A DNA stretch of 64,000 nt from Panax quinquefolius (lineage: Eukaryota > Streptophyta > Magnoliopsida > Apiales > Araliaceae): assembly GCA_020205615.1 (NCBI GenBank), contig CM035170.1, forward strand, positions 44,827,807-44,891,806, read 5' to 3'. Shown here in pieces: positions 42,592 to 54,626 of the stretch. Under the pieces are notes generated by a model that worked only from the letters and a program-made list of their open reading frames with translations, was not told the DNA's origin and did not search any database. The number at the start of each line of letters is the position of its first letter. Position 1 is the stretch's first letter. The position numbers were made by a program, and so were the translations under genes.

Positions 42592-45338
42592 TGTGACACC
42601 CCTAAATCCGAGTACTTAAATTTCCACATGATTTGGTGTTCACTAATCAAACATCATATATCTATCTACCCATAATAAATGAAAGCATAAATAGATAGAA
42701 ATAAATCCTCTCCTTAAGGAGTTACATCATCTAAAGTAATTACATAAATCCCAGGTCATACTAACCTTAATTCTTAACTGCGGAAACATAAACAATTTAT
42801 AGTCTTACACGACATCAATATAAGTCTAAAACATAAATTCAATATCACATAAAATAACAAGTCTTCATCACTTGTTAATCCTGCCCTTGCCTTTGTTAGT
42901 AGAAGGCTCGTCAGACCTTTCATTCTTATCTGCAATGTTATTATTACGCAAAAGTGAGCACGATTGCCCACAAGTATAAAATTGAAATAACAATATAATA
43001 ACATGTGAGTGCATCAAAGACTTCAGGAATAAAAGCTCAACTTTTGAATCAAGAATGAATAACAAGAATTCAAAAGATTTCTGAGAGTCATAAGACCTTG
43101 AACTATGTCCTAGGTTATCAAGGGTTATACTTGAAACATTTAACAGTCATAAGACTATGGACTCTTCTACTCGTACTTAGGGGGATCAACCCTTAGTACC
43201 ATCACATGCACAATATCTTAATGCTAACGCATAAGTAATCCCTATCTGAGGTTGTTCATCTCGATTTTGACATTAGAGTCCGCACTAAAGGAAGTTTGGT
43301 TTGGATAAATCAATAAGGGTTACGAAATTTAGAACGTTCATCAACTATGGACTAGTCGAATCAATAAGGGTTCACTAGTCTAACAAGGTTCAACAATAAA
43401 TGATATTTAAATTGAATAACAATCTCAAGGGGTATACAATAGAACAAGTATTGTAAAACAGAATCATACTTTGAAAAGATAAATAATCTTTAATATAACA
43501 AATTGAACTTGGTTAACAATAATGAGAATTTACTCGACGTAAATTATAAACTTGAATAATGATAACAAGTAGGGTTAGGAAACTTGCCTCGTGCTTAAAT
43601 TACACGTTAATTATACTTGTTCTTCGATTTAATCTTACATACCATTCATGTTCACAATACCAGTCAATTATAACGTAACTAGTCATCACAAGTTCATTCT
43701 TTTCGTCTAACTCGGATTATGACTATACTTAGTCAAAATACCACACTTATTGTCACATAATTTTACACTTCACAAGCAGTAAGTTAACTATGCGTTTAAT
43801 CATTCAATCTACACGTAACTGTGTTATTGACATGTTAATAACTTATTTTAACGTCTCGTTATACTTCTAACATATTTTTATGTTCATTAGATTAGGTTAC
43901 TATCACATTTCTAAACTTGAACAACTAGAAAATTTTATTTTTGGTCATTCTACAGAGTGACGCTGCGGTGCCACTTTTATGCTTGTTCTTGGCGGTGGTG
44001 GCTTGAATGACTTGACCCTCGGCACATGACTCGGTGGTCTTCTTGGCATGGGCCTTAAGGCATGGGGTAAATTGCCATGGCATAACGAAAGAATAGATTT
44101 TTGCAATTCGCAAAAAATTGTAGAACATGGCCAAAACCTCCAATTAATTTATTCTTACATGAAATTAGACATACCCAAACAATGTAATACACATATACTT
44201 ACTACTCAACCCTTCTAGCATGATTTTAACATGTTATAACACATAATTTACAGAATCAAAACATATAATTTATTGTTCTTGATATTTTTGAAAGTTTTGA
44301 ATACAAAATATGAAAATCAACATTACGGGTTCATTATAACACCGAATCTGTTCATTTGAAGTTTTTTTTCTTCGTTTTAACATGTATAATTATATACAAG
44401 TGTAAATTTATGATACCACTTATGATTATCGTGTTAAATTTGGTATGTAAGGCCATATGGCCATATTTTCATACTCTTTAACTTTGAATAAACTATCTAT
44501 GAAGTATATTTTTATGAAACTGATGTTATGGTTCATACAACATAGTAAAAACATACTAAGTTAACATATTAACACATACATCCACATAATCACTACCCTT
44601 TTTGATTACAGAGACTTAAACAATTAACTTAAAAACCATTTTCATGAAACTTTAAATGACGTAAATAAAAAAACTTAAGTTTAAGGGTTTACCCTTAATT
44701 GCTCTGTTTGAATTACACAGGGTGATAGCAATTTCCAATTTCTCACAATCCTTCTCTTTTACTCTCACTGATTCTAAATTCACTCTGTGATTTTCTTTGG
44801 CAAACTTAGAAAATAAAAAGAATCGGGGCGTTATGAAATTATAGGCGGCGTTATGTGGTCAGTTAACCCAATCATGGGTTAACTACTACTAACTCCCAAT
44901 AAAACTTCGTTTGGCTAGCCTTAAATTCTTTGAAATACATTTAATTTAATTCATCCTTTATAATATAGTTTAATCGTGTCACACCCATTTACACAATAAA
45001 TCAATTATCTTATCTAATTTAATTAAATATAATATAATAATTTCTCATAAATTCACATAGTCACATAATTAATTTCTCATTTATTAATTATGTCAAATTA
45101 TTAATTTTCTCATTAATTATTAATTAATAAAATAATATTGATTAATTAAATAGACTCACATAATTATATACTTTGAATAATAACATTCTCCACATTAATT
45201 TAATAAATATAACACATATAATTAAATTAATCTATCACAATTCATCGATTAGTTATTTAATATAATAATTAAATCATCAAAAATATTTATTTAATTCAAT
45301 AAATATTAAAATTAAATTACAAAATCTTGTTTGTCACA
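42592..45338 (-). mobile_element. Element F 3' LTR (second gypsy lineage)
   Basis: A 2747-bp LTR with ends TGTGACACCCC and TTTGTCACA. The PPT lies next to its high-coordinate edge, so the element reads on the minus strand. Its last 1.19 kb (44146-45338) recur as a direct repeat at 60593-61784, a truncated 5' LTR of the same element. Short open frames inside (42774-43065, 43925-44143) resemble nothing I know. Confidence 0.83.
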
Positions 45339-45355
45339 TCTTTCCCACTTAAAAG
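45339..45355 (-). promoter_or_regulatory. Element F polypurine tract
   Basis: The minus strand reads CTTTTAAGTGGGAAAGA, adjacent to the LTR start TGTGACAAAC. A second purine block (AAGGAGGGGAGAA, 45401-45413) lies 50 bases further inside. Confidence 0.7.
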
Positions 45356-45399
45356 GATTATGTCCTCAGAATCACGACTCAATCAATTCGACTCGTTAC

Positions 45400-46362
45400 A
45401 TTCTCCCCTCCTTACAAAGATTTTGTGCCCAGAATCGCTTACACATAATTTAAGTAAATAAATGAGGGTAATTCTTCATCATGTGTTCTTGAGTTCCCAC
45501 GTTGCTTCTTGACATTGTAGTTCCTCCAAACTACCTTAATGAATGTATTACTTTATTTACGAGAACTAGTTCTTTTTCGATTGACAATCAAGCAGGGAAT
45601 TTCTTCATAGAATGAAGTCTTTCTCAAAATGGATGGGTTCGTATTCATGACGTGCTTGTAATCGGGTTTATAGGGTCATTAAAAATAAACATGAAAGGCG
45701 TTGTGGACATTCTCGAGTCTTTGGAGGTAATCTTTATCTTATACACAACTTCGCCGATTCTTCGCAAAGATTACAGAAAGGACCAATGAATCTTGGGCTT
45801 AATTTCTATTTCTTTCCGAACCTGATCTTTCCCTTCCAGGGAAAGACCTTTAAGAATACATAACTACCCAATTCAAACTCAACATTTTTACGGTGTGTAT
45901 CGGCGTATTTCTTCTATCTATCTTGAGCTGCTACCAGTCTTATTTGAATCACTTTAACTATCTCTGCCATCTGCTGTACTAATTCTAGGCCTAGTAATTG
46001 TCTTTCACCAACTTCATCCCAGTATAGCGTAGTTTTGCACTTTCTGCCATATAACGCTTCATAAGGCGGCATGCCAATACTAGCGTGGTAACTATTGTTG
46101 TACCCGAACTCTACGAGTGGTAGGTGATCATCCCAATTTCCTTTAAAGTTCATTACACAAGCTCTTAACATATCTTCTAATGTCTGGATCGTTCTTTCAT
46201 TCTTCCCATCTGTTTGAGGGTGATATGTCATACTCATTCGCAATTGCGTACCCATGCATTCTTGTAGACATTTGCAGAAGTTCGATGTAAAGCACAGATC
46301 CCTATCGAAAACAATTGACACCAGAACTCTGTGCCTCGAAAGAATTTCTTTTACATATAACC
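45400..46362 (-). pseudogene. Element F integrase fragment
   Basis: The frame 45914-46321 (135 codons) contains FDRDLCFTSNF (second catalytic Asp region), TYHPQTDGKNERTIQTLEDM (third catalytic residue Glu) and PYEALYGRKCKT. These are typical of Ty3/gypsy integrase core. The sequence below 45914 carries the C-terminal part with frameshifts (GKDQ, KFSVGD-like). The piece is cut at 46362 by LTR X. It is better preserved than integrase in A, C or D and belongs to a different lineage by its LTR. Confidence 0.87.
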
Positions 46363-46911
46363 TGTAACATCCCTAGATTTCGGATCTAATCACCAAGGAT
46401 CTGGTATACTATTTCTATGTCTATTACGAAAGATATAAACATAAACTGTTTATACATTAAACATTACACACTATCCCCAAGGTCGAGAACCTTCACATAA
46501 TACCTAAATCAATATCCTATCAGACATACAAAGCTATTATCATACATTACTGTTACAAATTTAGCTGCACATATAATCCAAAGATGACTTGTCTTTGACT
46601 TTTCCTGTAACCGACGTATTCGTCATAATCTGTAATGTTTATCATGATATAGCAAGGGTGAGCAACAATTTTGCCCAGCAAGTATAAGTTCAATTAATGA
46701 TATATCATGATTGAAAGAATTGAACAATAAGCTCGCTAACTTTCTACAATATATATTATGAAAGAGCACGAATAAATTTTCATAGTTGAACTAATAATGA
46801 ACATGAATAAATCAATTAGACCAAATGATAATGAAGGTGATCAGCCTTTCATACCTGATGAATACATGCAATGTGCATAGAGTGCGAATCAATAATTCAT
46901 AGACATGGTAT
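46363..46911 (-). mobile_element. LTR X, low-coordinate part
   Basis: Begins TGTAACATCCCTAGATTTCGG. Its block order resembles LTR F (GGTGAGCA..ATTG.CCCA..AAGTATAA near 46650-46690 versus 42950-42985), so it is a related gypsy LTR. It is interrupted at 46911 by Copia element G. A matching outer end, GGGATATTACA, occurs at 54615-54626. Confidence 0.6.
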
Positions 46912-48742
46912 TGTTAGGTTTGTAATATTAATGAGCGCAATCAAATTGCACAAAGTAAGTGGAAGCATGGAAAATCAGAGTTTTAAAATTTTACAAACCC
47001 TATACCCGGATCATCCTTTATGCACAATTATTAATTAAACGAAAAAGAAAGAACAAGAATCATACCCTTGAAGATTCGAGCTTCCTCAGGTACAAGTTCA
47101 CCTCTAATCTTTTTTGCATTTAACTTGAATCCACCGGGTTTGGTTCCTTCCTTTGATCAACGTTAGCCACCCAAGTGTTTGGCCTCTAGAGGTGATCCAC
47201 CAAGGAAGAAGAAAGATTCAAGAAGATGGGTGTTTGGCTAAACCCTAGTTTTTCTATCTCTATAGAAAAAGAGCGTACTCTCCAACTATTGGAATTGCGT
47301 CTGTTTTGAAAAAGTCAACAACTACCTTTACCCATAATAAGACTCCTCTTATTTATAAATGTGGGCAACCCGCCTTAACAATTAAGGAATTGGGTTTTAT
47401 TTTAATTAATTAAAATCCTTTAATTAATTAGCCTCCTAATCTAATTAGGAATAAACGAGAGTACTAATATTAAATTAATTTCCAACTCTTTATAAATTAA
47501 AATAATAATAATTGTAATAATATTAATAAGACTCCTCTTATTAATTTATATTTAATATTTCTAAAATATTAAATAATAAATATTAAGCTATTTAATTTAT
47601 TCTATCACTATAGATTAAATTAAATATACTTAACATATTATTACGATTATGCCATTAACTTCTTAAATAATTATTCTTCCTTTTATGGTGTGACCCTTTA
47701 GGTTCTCCATATTAAACCTATTGTGAATAAATCAATTAGAATAATTTTAATCTTATTTAAATAAATATATTAAACGATTAATTTATTTAAATAAATAATA
47801 TTTATTCTACAATAGGGATAAGCCTCCTAGCGATTAACGACTTTCCGGATAATATAGATTTCAACATTAATCATAAAAGAACCTTTGAGTAAATAGTTCT
47901 TTGTCTGATTCAATCATTACGCCATCTGATATCCCAATTAAATATAAGACATGGAATTACTGTCAAGTCTTATTTTATTTAATTATATGTATTTTGAATC
48001 TTAAATGCACAACACCAAATAATGCAAATTAAAAACTCCTTTCTAATTTCATTCTGCCTTGGCCAAGGACTACTGGGTTGTCATTTATCGAATCACATAG
48101 GACATTTCTCTTCTTTTACTAGAAGTGGTAGATTCTTTATTGATCATACATAATCTCTATGTATAACTTATTATACCCAAGCATACCCTTTGATATACCC
48201 TAAGGGTCTTAAGGAATAAGTCAAAGTATAACTCATCATACACAAGATACTATGATGATCTCAAGTCCAAGGATCACTTGTACTACTATCACTATAGGAA
48301 TTCCTATTGACAGACAAGTAAAACTTTATTAGGTATTCCTTAGCAAGCCACGTTCAGTGTACTTATTCTCCAATAAGCACCTACATACTTGCTTTAGTGT
48401 CTCCACACAAATGATCATAAGATCAATCATCCTCATCCAATGAGCAAGTAACGTATGTACCAATCTATCCGGATTCACTAATTCCCAATTTAGTAATCCA
48501 ACGATTGGGAACTATTTTAGTTTTAAGCTTTCTAAGAATTTAGATCTCATTAGAATGATCATCATCACTATTCTAAAAGCATTGCTTAAAACTATGGATT
48601 TATCACATATTATAAAACAGCATCATGTAGATAATTAAAAGCCTTTAATAAATTAATACTTTTTATTAATAAATGAATAAGATTGTTACAAAGTATATGC
48701 TTTATCATCAAACATGATTGGCTTGTGTGCATTCTACTTTCA
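46912..48742 (-). mobile_element. Copia element G 3' LTR
   Basis: TGTTAGGTTTGTAATATT (46912) to CTTTCA (48742), 1831 bp. TG...CA ends are seen in either direction, and the PPT (48743-48755) flanks the high edge. The first 535 bases recur at 54037-54572 at very high identity, establishing the LTR pair. It holds AT-rich text including a TTATTTATA TATA-like site (47348-47356, minus). Confidence 0.85.
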
Positions 48743-48755
48743 ATCTCCCACTTGC
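48743..48755 (-). promoter_or_regulatory. Copia element G polypurine tract
   Basis: The minus strand reads GCAAGTGGGAGAT before the LTR start TGAAAGTAG, a typical plant Copia PPT. Confidence 0.8.
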
Positions 48756-49900
48756 ACTAAAGCCAATCGTTATGGTATCTCATGCCCTTCTTCTCTAAGT
48801 GACGATTATCCTGCTGTTGGATAAGCTTTAGTTAATGGATATGTAATGTTGTTCTTGAGAGTCCACTATCTCTATAGTGATTTCCCATCTTTCAATGATT
48901 CCTATAATCAAATGAAAGTGCCACAACACATATTTAGATCCAAGATGAGACTTAGGAACTATTCCTAGTTCTGTAATGAACTTTTCATCCAAACAACCAA
49001 CTTATAGCTTCATTTATAGTTATATACTTTGTCTTTATCACTAAACTAGCAACTATTTGCTGTTTGAAACCTTTCCAATTCACTGCACCACCGTTCAAGT
49101 AAACTCTTTACCTTAAAGTGGATTTTCTATCGTCTTGGTCTGTCTAAAAAAACTTGAGTCTATTAAGCCCTCTAGTTTTATTTTAGACCCACCATAAATT
49201 TTAACCACATCCTTAGTGTCGGTTAAGTACTTTAAGATATTTTTCACTGTCTGACAGTGATCTTCTCTAGAATATGATCGATCAACATCAGGTCTCATAT
49301 ATTTCATTGTATACATGATTATCACTCATGTGATCTCTCTTTTTAGGAGTCTATGGGGACTATTAAGAGAGATACACTCCATGGCTCATCAACATTAGAC
49401 ATCTCTTGGAGTTTGCCATGCTAAACGACTTTAGCATCAAATGAATATACGTTCCTTGGATTAAGTCGAGCATCCTCTTGAATCTATCTTTTTAGATTTG
49501 TATCCCCAATTAAGATACTCTTCCCAAATCATTCATGGAGGAATATTTAGACAACTTTATCTTTACTGATTATAACATTGGTATGTCATTCCTTATCCGT
49601 AATATATCAATATATAATACTAGAAATGTCACAACGCTCCCACGGACCCTTTTGTACACACTAGGTTCATTCTTGTTTTTGATAAAATCTAACTCTTTTG
49701 ATTTGTTTCATCAAAACGAATGTTCCATTTTTGAGAAGCTTGCTTCAATCCATTTCTCTGAGTGTGTACAACTCTTACCTCATCGTATGTAACTGGATCA
49801 TTATCTTTATGATGCGTACCTCATCATCATCATCCATGATGAATCCATAAATCCCAGGTATCTTCGATACTATTCCAGATTTATAATTCGGTTGTGGTAC
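48756..49900 (-). pseudogene. Copia G reverse transcriptase/RNase H remnant
   Basis: The frame 49113-49325 (minus) reads IMYTMKYMRPDVDRS, TVKNILKYLTDTKDV and LEGLIDSSF. These are the Copia RT-to-RNase H junction, and the Asp of the usual TDASF survives as DSSF. Towards 49900, scattered RT text (FMDD-poor, heavily shifted) can be followed. Large parts of the RT palm appear deleted. Confidence 0.8.
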
Positions 49901-51000
49901 AATAGGTATATCTACAGGTTCTCCTATTTGACTTACAGTGATTTGTGGTTCTTGAACTCTTCAAGATCTATTATCCTCCCACTAGCTCCTTCATTGATAA
50001 ACACCTTTATCTTAGAAGGTAGCGTGTTTCGCAACAAACACCTTTTGCTAAGTATGATTATAGAACATATACTCTAAGCTTACTTTAGGATGTCCCACAA
50101 ATCTGTACTTGTCAAATCTTGTCCCAAGCTTATCCTTTGAAACTTTTTCACATAAGCTGGACAACCCCTTATCTTAACTTACTTAAAATTAGGAATCCTT
50201 CCTGTCCATAACTTTTATGGAGTCTTATGGCCAGATTTTAAGGTTACCTTTTTGTAGATATGCAACCATTTCTAGGGCATGACCCCAGAGGGATACTAGA
50301 ATGTCGGTAAAATCATTATGGACCGTACCACGTCCAACAAGGTATAATTTTTCTTTTAGATACATCAATCAATTATTGCGTATCAGGAGGCGTCCATTAT
50401 GAGAAAACCATTTGAGATGATCTAGAAACTTATTGCACAAGTATTTATTCCTTGATCTAATCAAAGAATCTTAATACTTTGCCAATTTGTTTCATAAATT
50501 CTTTGAACCTTTCAAATAATTCACGGTTGTATTTCGATAAATACACACATTCAACTCTTTGAATGATCATCTCTTTTTCTTATACTAGTTTGTTCAATAT
50601 ATAAAATAATTTTTCATGTAAGTCAGTATATAAAATCTATTAAGTAATATTCTAGTTCTATACAAAACATTATTATTATAAATAGAACAACAATTATTCT
50701 TAAATATAATACCAAAGATTTCATTGTCCAACAACAAAATAGAAATAATATTTCTAACGAGAACTGGAATACAATAACAACTTATTGACTTAATAGATTT
50801 GCCCGTAGACAATGCTAAACTATAAGTTTCTATGGCTAATGCAGCAACATTTGCTTCATTTCCTACACATATGATTACTTATCTATGTTTAGATTTCCAC
50901 TTCTGCTTGGTCCCTACATAAATCTATATTTATGATAACCAAAGTCGGTATCCAATACCCAAATAGAACCTTAACTTAAAAACAAATTTATTTTAAATCA
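49901..51000 (-). pseudogene. Copia G integrase C-terminal remnant and decayed pol
   Basis: The minus strand around 49960-50140 reads FDKYRFVGHPK then QKVFVARNTLPSK and EGASGRIIDLEE, the familiar C-terminal segment of Copia integrase. Near 50250-50310 is GRGTVHND with WGHALEMVAY, part of the integrase core end. The catalytic core and protease are not readable; 50350-51000 is highly decayed. Confidence 0.75.
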
Positions 51001-51039
51001 TGAACAAAATTGTATTTGTAACCAAAACTTCATTAAGCT

Positions 51040-51837
51040 TCTTCTGGTTAGCCTCTGCAAGTTGCTTCTTATAGTTTCTTTCCAGTGTCCAGGCTTATTA
51101 CAGGGGAAGCAAACTCATTTGCTATCCGTATCATTTTTGTTCTTATTATCCTTTATTTTTGCCCTATCTATTTACCTTCTTAGAATCATTCTTCTTTTTA
51201 GAAGATCCTTTGACCCCTACCCATAAGACTTGGTCTTTCTTGGTTGGAAAGTGACTCTTAACATTTTTCAACATGTTAAGCAAATCAACGAGGCTGATCT
51301 TTAGCTTGTTCATAAGAAAAATTCACAACAATTGTGAGAAGGAGTCCAAAGTGACTACAAGATCAAATCTTGGCTCAACTCTCCATCCTTGACAAAACCT
51401 ATTATCCTAATTGTTCAATCAAATTGATCATGTTTAGGACATGTGTCTGTACTGTAGTGTCGTTGGTCATTCTAGATTGGAAGAGCTGCTTAGATATCTG
51501 ATATCTATTAGTCCTACTTTCCTCACCATCAACTACTTGACATACATGAGTATAGTAGGAGCATCCATAGTTTCATGCTGACGCTGAAGCTCGTTACTCA
51601 TGGATGCGAGCATGATGCATTGAGCCAACTGTGCATCATCTTGCTACTTTCTAAAAGTAGCAATCTTTCCTCAGAGTCATTATCTGCAACCATTGTAGAG
51701 ATAGACTGATGAAGGACATAAGATAGTTTTTCAAATTGTGAGAACTTTTCTCAATTTCCTTAACTTGATCCGCTTAATTCGGTTAGGTTAATTTAGCATC
51801 TAATATGCTTTCTGTGAATGGTAGTAATTTTAGACAT
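51040..51837 (-). pseudogene. Copia G gag with one zinc knuckle
   Basis: The probable start ATG is at 51837 (MSKITTIH). Text such as QTHVLNMINLIEQLG (about 51410-51450) and RYQISKQLFQSRMTNDT (about 51455-51510) is typical of plant Copia gag. A knuckle CFPCNKPGHWKET (about 51088-51125) follows, with the last Cys lost by frameshift. Gag forms the particle and binds RNA. Confidence 0.8.
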
Positions 51838-53651
51838 TGTAAAATTTTGTAAATGAATTTGTAATTAACAACATTTTAGAACATATAGTTCGGCAATATA
51901 TATAGTTCGACAATATCTAATTAAAGATATGCTAGTGAAAATAAGGATCTCATTTCAAATGTATATAGCCTTGTGTGTGCACAACAAATTATATATAAAT
52001 AAATAGGTAGACAACTATTGTCGATTACATTAACTATGTAACTCCTTGTATTTTGCCTCTTAAAACATAATGGTCAAGTGTGTGCACATCCTAACTAAAA
52101 TGATTTAAGTTAAGTCGGACCCAACATTTCCATATAAGTGAAGAAAACTTCATTACCCTTGTGTGTGCACAACAAAGCAATAATGTTCAATTCCTTATAA
52201 ACATCATATGTAATAAAAAACAACATCTTAAATATTTAATACTTGTCTTGTGTGTGCACAACAAACTCATATTACATATTCAATATTCATTGTTTCTATC
52301 ATGCTTTAGAAAGCTTACGTTCGATATTCAAAATATCTTTGAACGTTACAACTTAATATAAAATATTTGAGGGGTTTGTTATTAATTTGTCTCATCTTGT
52401 TTAGCCCGCATGCACATATATATATAAAATACGCGTCATATTAATTAACATGCGAAGCATGTTTGCATAATATATAATATATATAGTATAAGCATGCACA
52501 TATAGAATACTATATTCTACCTAGATTGATTATGGACTTTTATTCTAGTTTGGTTCACTAGAGCCACCAAGTGAACCAAAAGGTCAAACCCTAGGGGTGC
52601 AAGAATTAATATTTAAATATAACTATTACATTTAAACATGGGCTCCAATACAAACGGGTCTTCAAGCACTCCTTGCTCCTTGATCTCCAATTCTTCAAAA
52701 TAATTCTAACTATTCTTATTACAAAATTATTTAAAATAAATAGAAACCCTTATCAACAGTCAAGAGGAAGTACATAGGAGGGAGTTAGAATTTACATTAA
52801 GAAAAAATTAGAGAAGACGAGTAACGCAGACCCTATATAATAAAACTCATACATTTATGCATCCAACTAAAATAAAATCCAATCACATTAGTCAATAGTC
52901 CATAATCAGTCTCATTTATTATCATACACATCACCATATAAATCGATAAATAATATTCATCTCATGAATAATAAACATTCAATATATATATTTATATCAT
53001 TTAATGGGCAAATTTAGTTAGTATAAAATCTAATTTTGAATAAAAATAAAATCATTTATTTTAATCCAAATTTAAATCAAAATAAACCTCTTTTATTTTA
53101 ATTTATCCAATTTTGAATAAAAAACTATTTTATTTTAATCAAAATCTTTAATTAAAATAAATTCATTTATTTTAATTAATTATGAATCCAATTCAAGTAA
53201 AAAAACACCTTTAATTAAGGAAACACGGATTCTCTTTCCTATTCACAAATAAACTCTTTTATTTTGAATAATATGAAATCTTATTTCATATTTAAATAAA
53301 CTCATTTATTTAAGAAAATGCGGATTCTCTTTCCTATTCACAAATAAAATCTTTTATGTTGAATAATATGAAATCTTATTTCATATCTAAATAAACTCCT
53401 TTATTTAAGGAAACATGGAATACAATTTCAACTCCAATTAGTTATCATGGAATCCAATTTCAACTCTAATTAGTTAGCATAAAATTAAATTTTAAAATTA
53501 AAATAAACCTTTTATTTTAAGATTAAAATAAAATTTTATTTTAAGATTAAAATAAACTTTTATTTTAATTATAAAATAATTAAGAATATATATATCATAT
53601 AAAAAACGTTATATGATTCAAGTGATTAAGGAATCACCATAACAGATAACA

Positions 53652-53695
<44 letters not shown>

Positions 53696-54023
53696 TATGA
53701 TTACTAATCCTATATGATCCTGTAACACTTTACATGAAATCATGTGAATAAGAAAATTTCCTTTCCCGTATTACCATAATGTTAATATTATACAATATTA
53801 TAATCATATATATAATGTGAGCAAATGATCTTGTATAAAGGTTTACATGAATCATAATGTATTACCTTGAATCACGTAATTTAAAAAAAAAATAGTTTCG
53901 CAACTTCTTCTTCTTTTTTTTTAATTAATTTTATATAACAAAATTATGCCCAATTAAATTGTTATAAACACATATCAATATACATATCGAATCAAAATAA
54001 TTAATAATTTGCACAAAGGTTTT
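51838..54023 (-). other. Long leader between Copia G gag and its PBS
   Basis: About 2.2 kb with no ORF of note, unusually long for a Copia leader. It holds a repeated TTGTGTGTGCACAACAA motif (51970, about 52077 diverged, 52158, 52247), AT-rich repeats (53040-53600) and a TA microsatellite (53656-53690). It may include later insertions, but I see no boundaries. Confidence 0.55.
53656..53690. repeat. TA microsatellite
   Basis: About 17 uninterrupted AT dinucleotides. Confidence 0.95.
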
Positions 54024-54035
54024 GTTTTGATACCA
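54024..54035 (-). promoter_or_regulatory. Copia element G primer binding site
   Basis: The minus strand reads TGGTATCAAAAC, ten of twelve matches to the tRNA-iMet complement, one base from the LTR edge at 54037. Confidence 0.75.
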
Positions 54036-54036
54036 C

Positions 54037-54572
54037 TGTTAGGCTTGTAATATTCATGAGCGCAATCAAATTGCACAAAGTAAACGGAAACATGGAAAAT
54101 CAGAGTTTTAAAATTTTACAAACCCTATACCCGGATCATCTTTTATACACAATTATTAATTAAATGAAAAAGAAAGAATAAGAATCATACCCTTGGAGAT
54201 TCGAGCTTCCTCAGGTACAAGTTCACCTCCAATCTTTTTTGCGTTCAACTTGAATCCACCGGGTCTGGTTCCTTCATTTGATCAACGTTAGCCACCCAAG
54301 TGTTTTGGCATCTAGAGGTGATCCACCAAAGAAGAAGAAAGATTTAAGGAGATGGGTATTTGGCTAAACTCTAGTTTTCTCTCTCTATAGAAAAAAAACG
54401 TACTCTCCAACTATTGGAATTGCGTCTGTTGTGAAAAAGTCAACAACTACCTTCACCCATAATAAGACTCCTCTTATTTATAGATGTGGGCAACCCTCCT
54501 TAACAATTAAGGAATTGAGTTTTATTTTAATTAATTAAAATCCTTTAATTAATTAGCCTTCTAATCTAATTA
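54037..54572 (-). mobile_element. Copia element G 5' LTR, truncated
   Basis: TGTTAGGCTTGTAATATT onward, following the 3' LTR for 536 bases. It breaks at CTAATCTAATTA (54572) into sequence of LTR X. About 1.3 kb of LTR and the target duplication are lost. Confidence 0.82.
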
Positions 54573-54626
54573 ACCCATTCATTTCCTTTTCTAAGGATCA
54601 TTATCATAAACACTCGGGATATTACA
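54573..54626 (-). mobile_element. LTR X, outer end, with adjoining PPT
   Basis: Ends CTCGGGATATTACA. The following bases (54627-54665), read on the minus strand, are a FEDE-type pol end and a purine-rich AGATGAAATGGTGAA. This looks like the 3' LTR start of a minus-strand gypsy element whose internal region is otherwise gone. Confidence 0.5.

Noticed and set aside
43925..44143. 72-codon frame in a GC-richer patch of LTR F
   Set aside because: No recognisable motif and it lies within LTR sequence. The corresponding LTR copy begins just beyond it, so it cannot be tested for conservation here.
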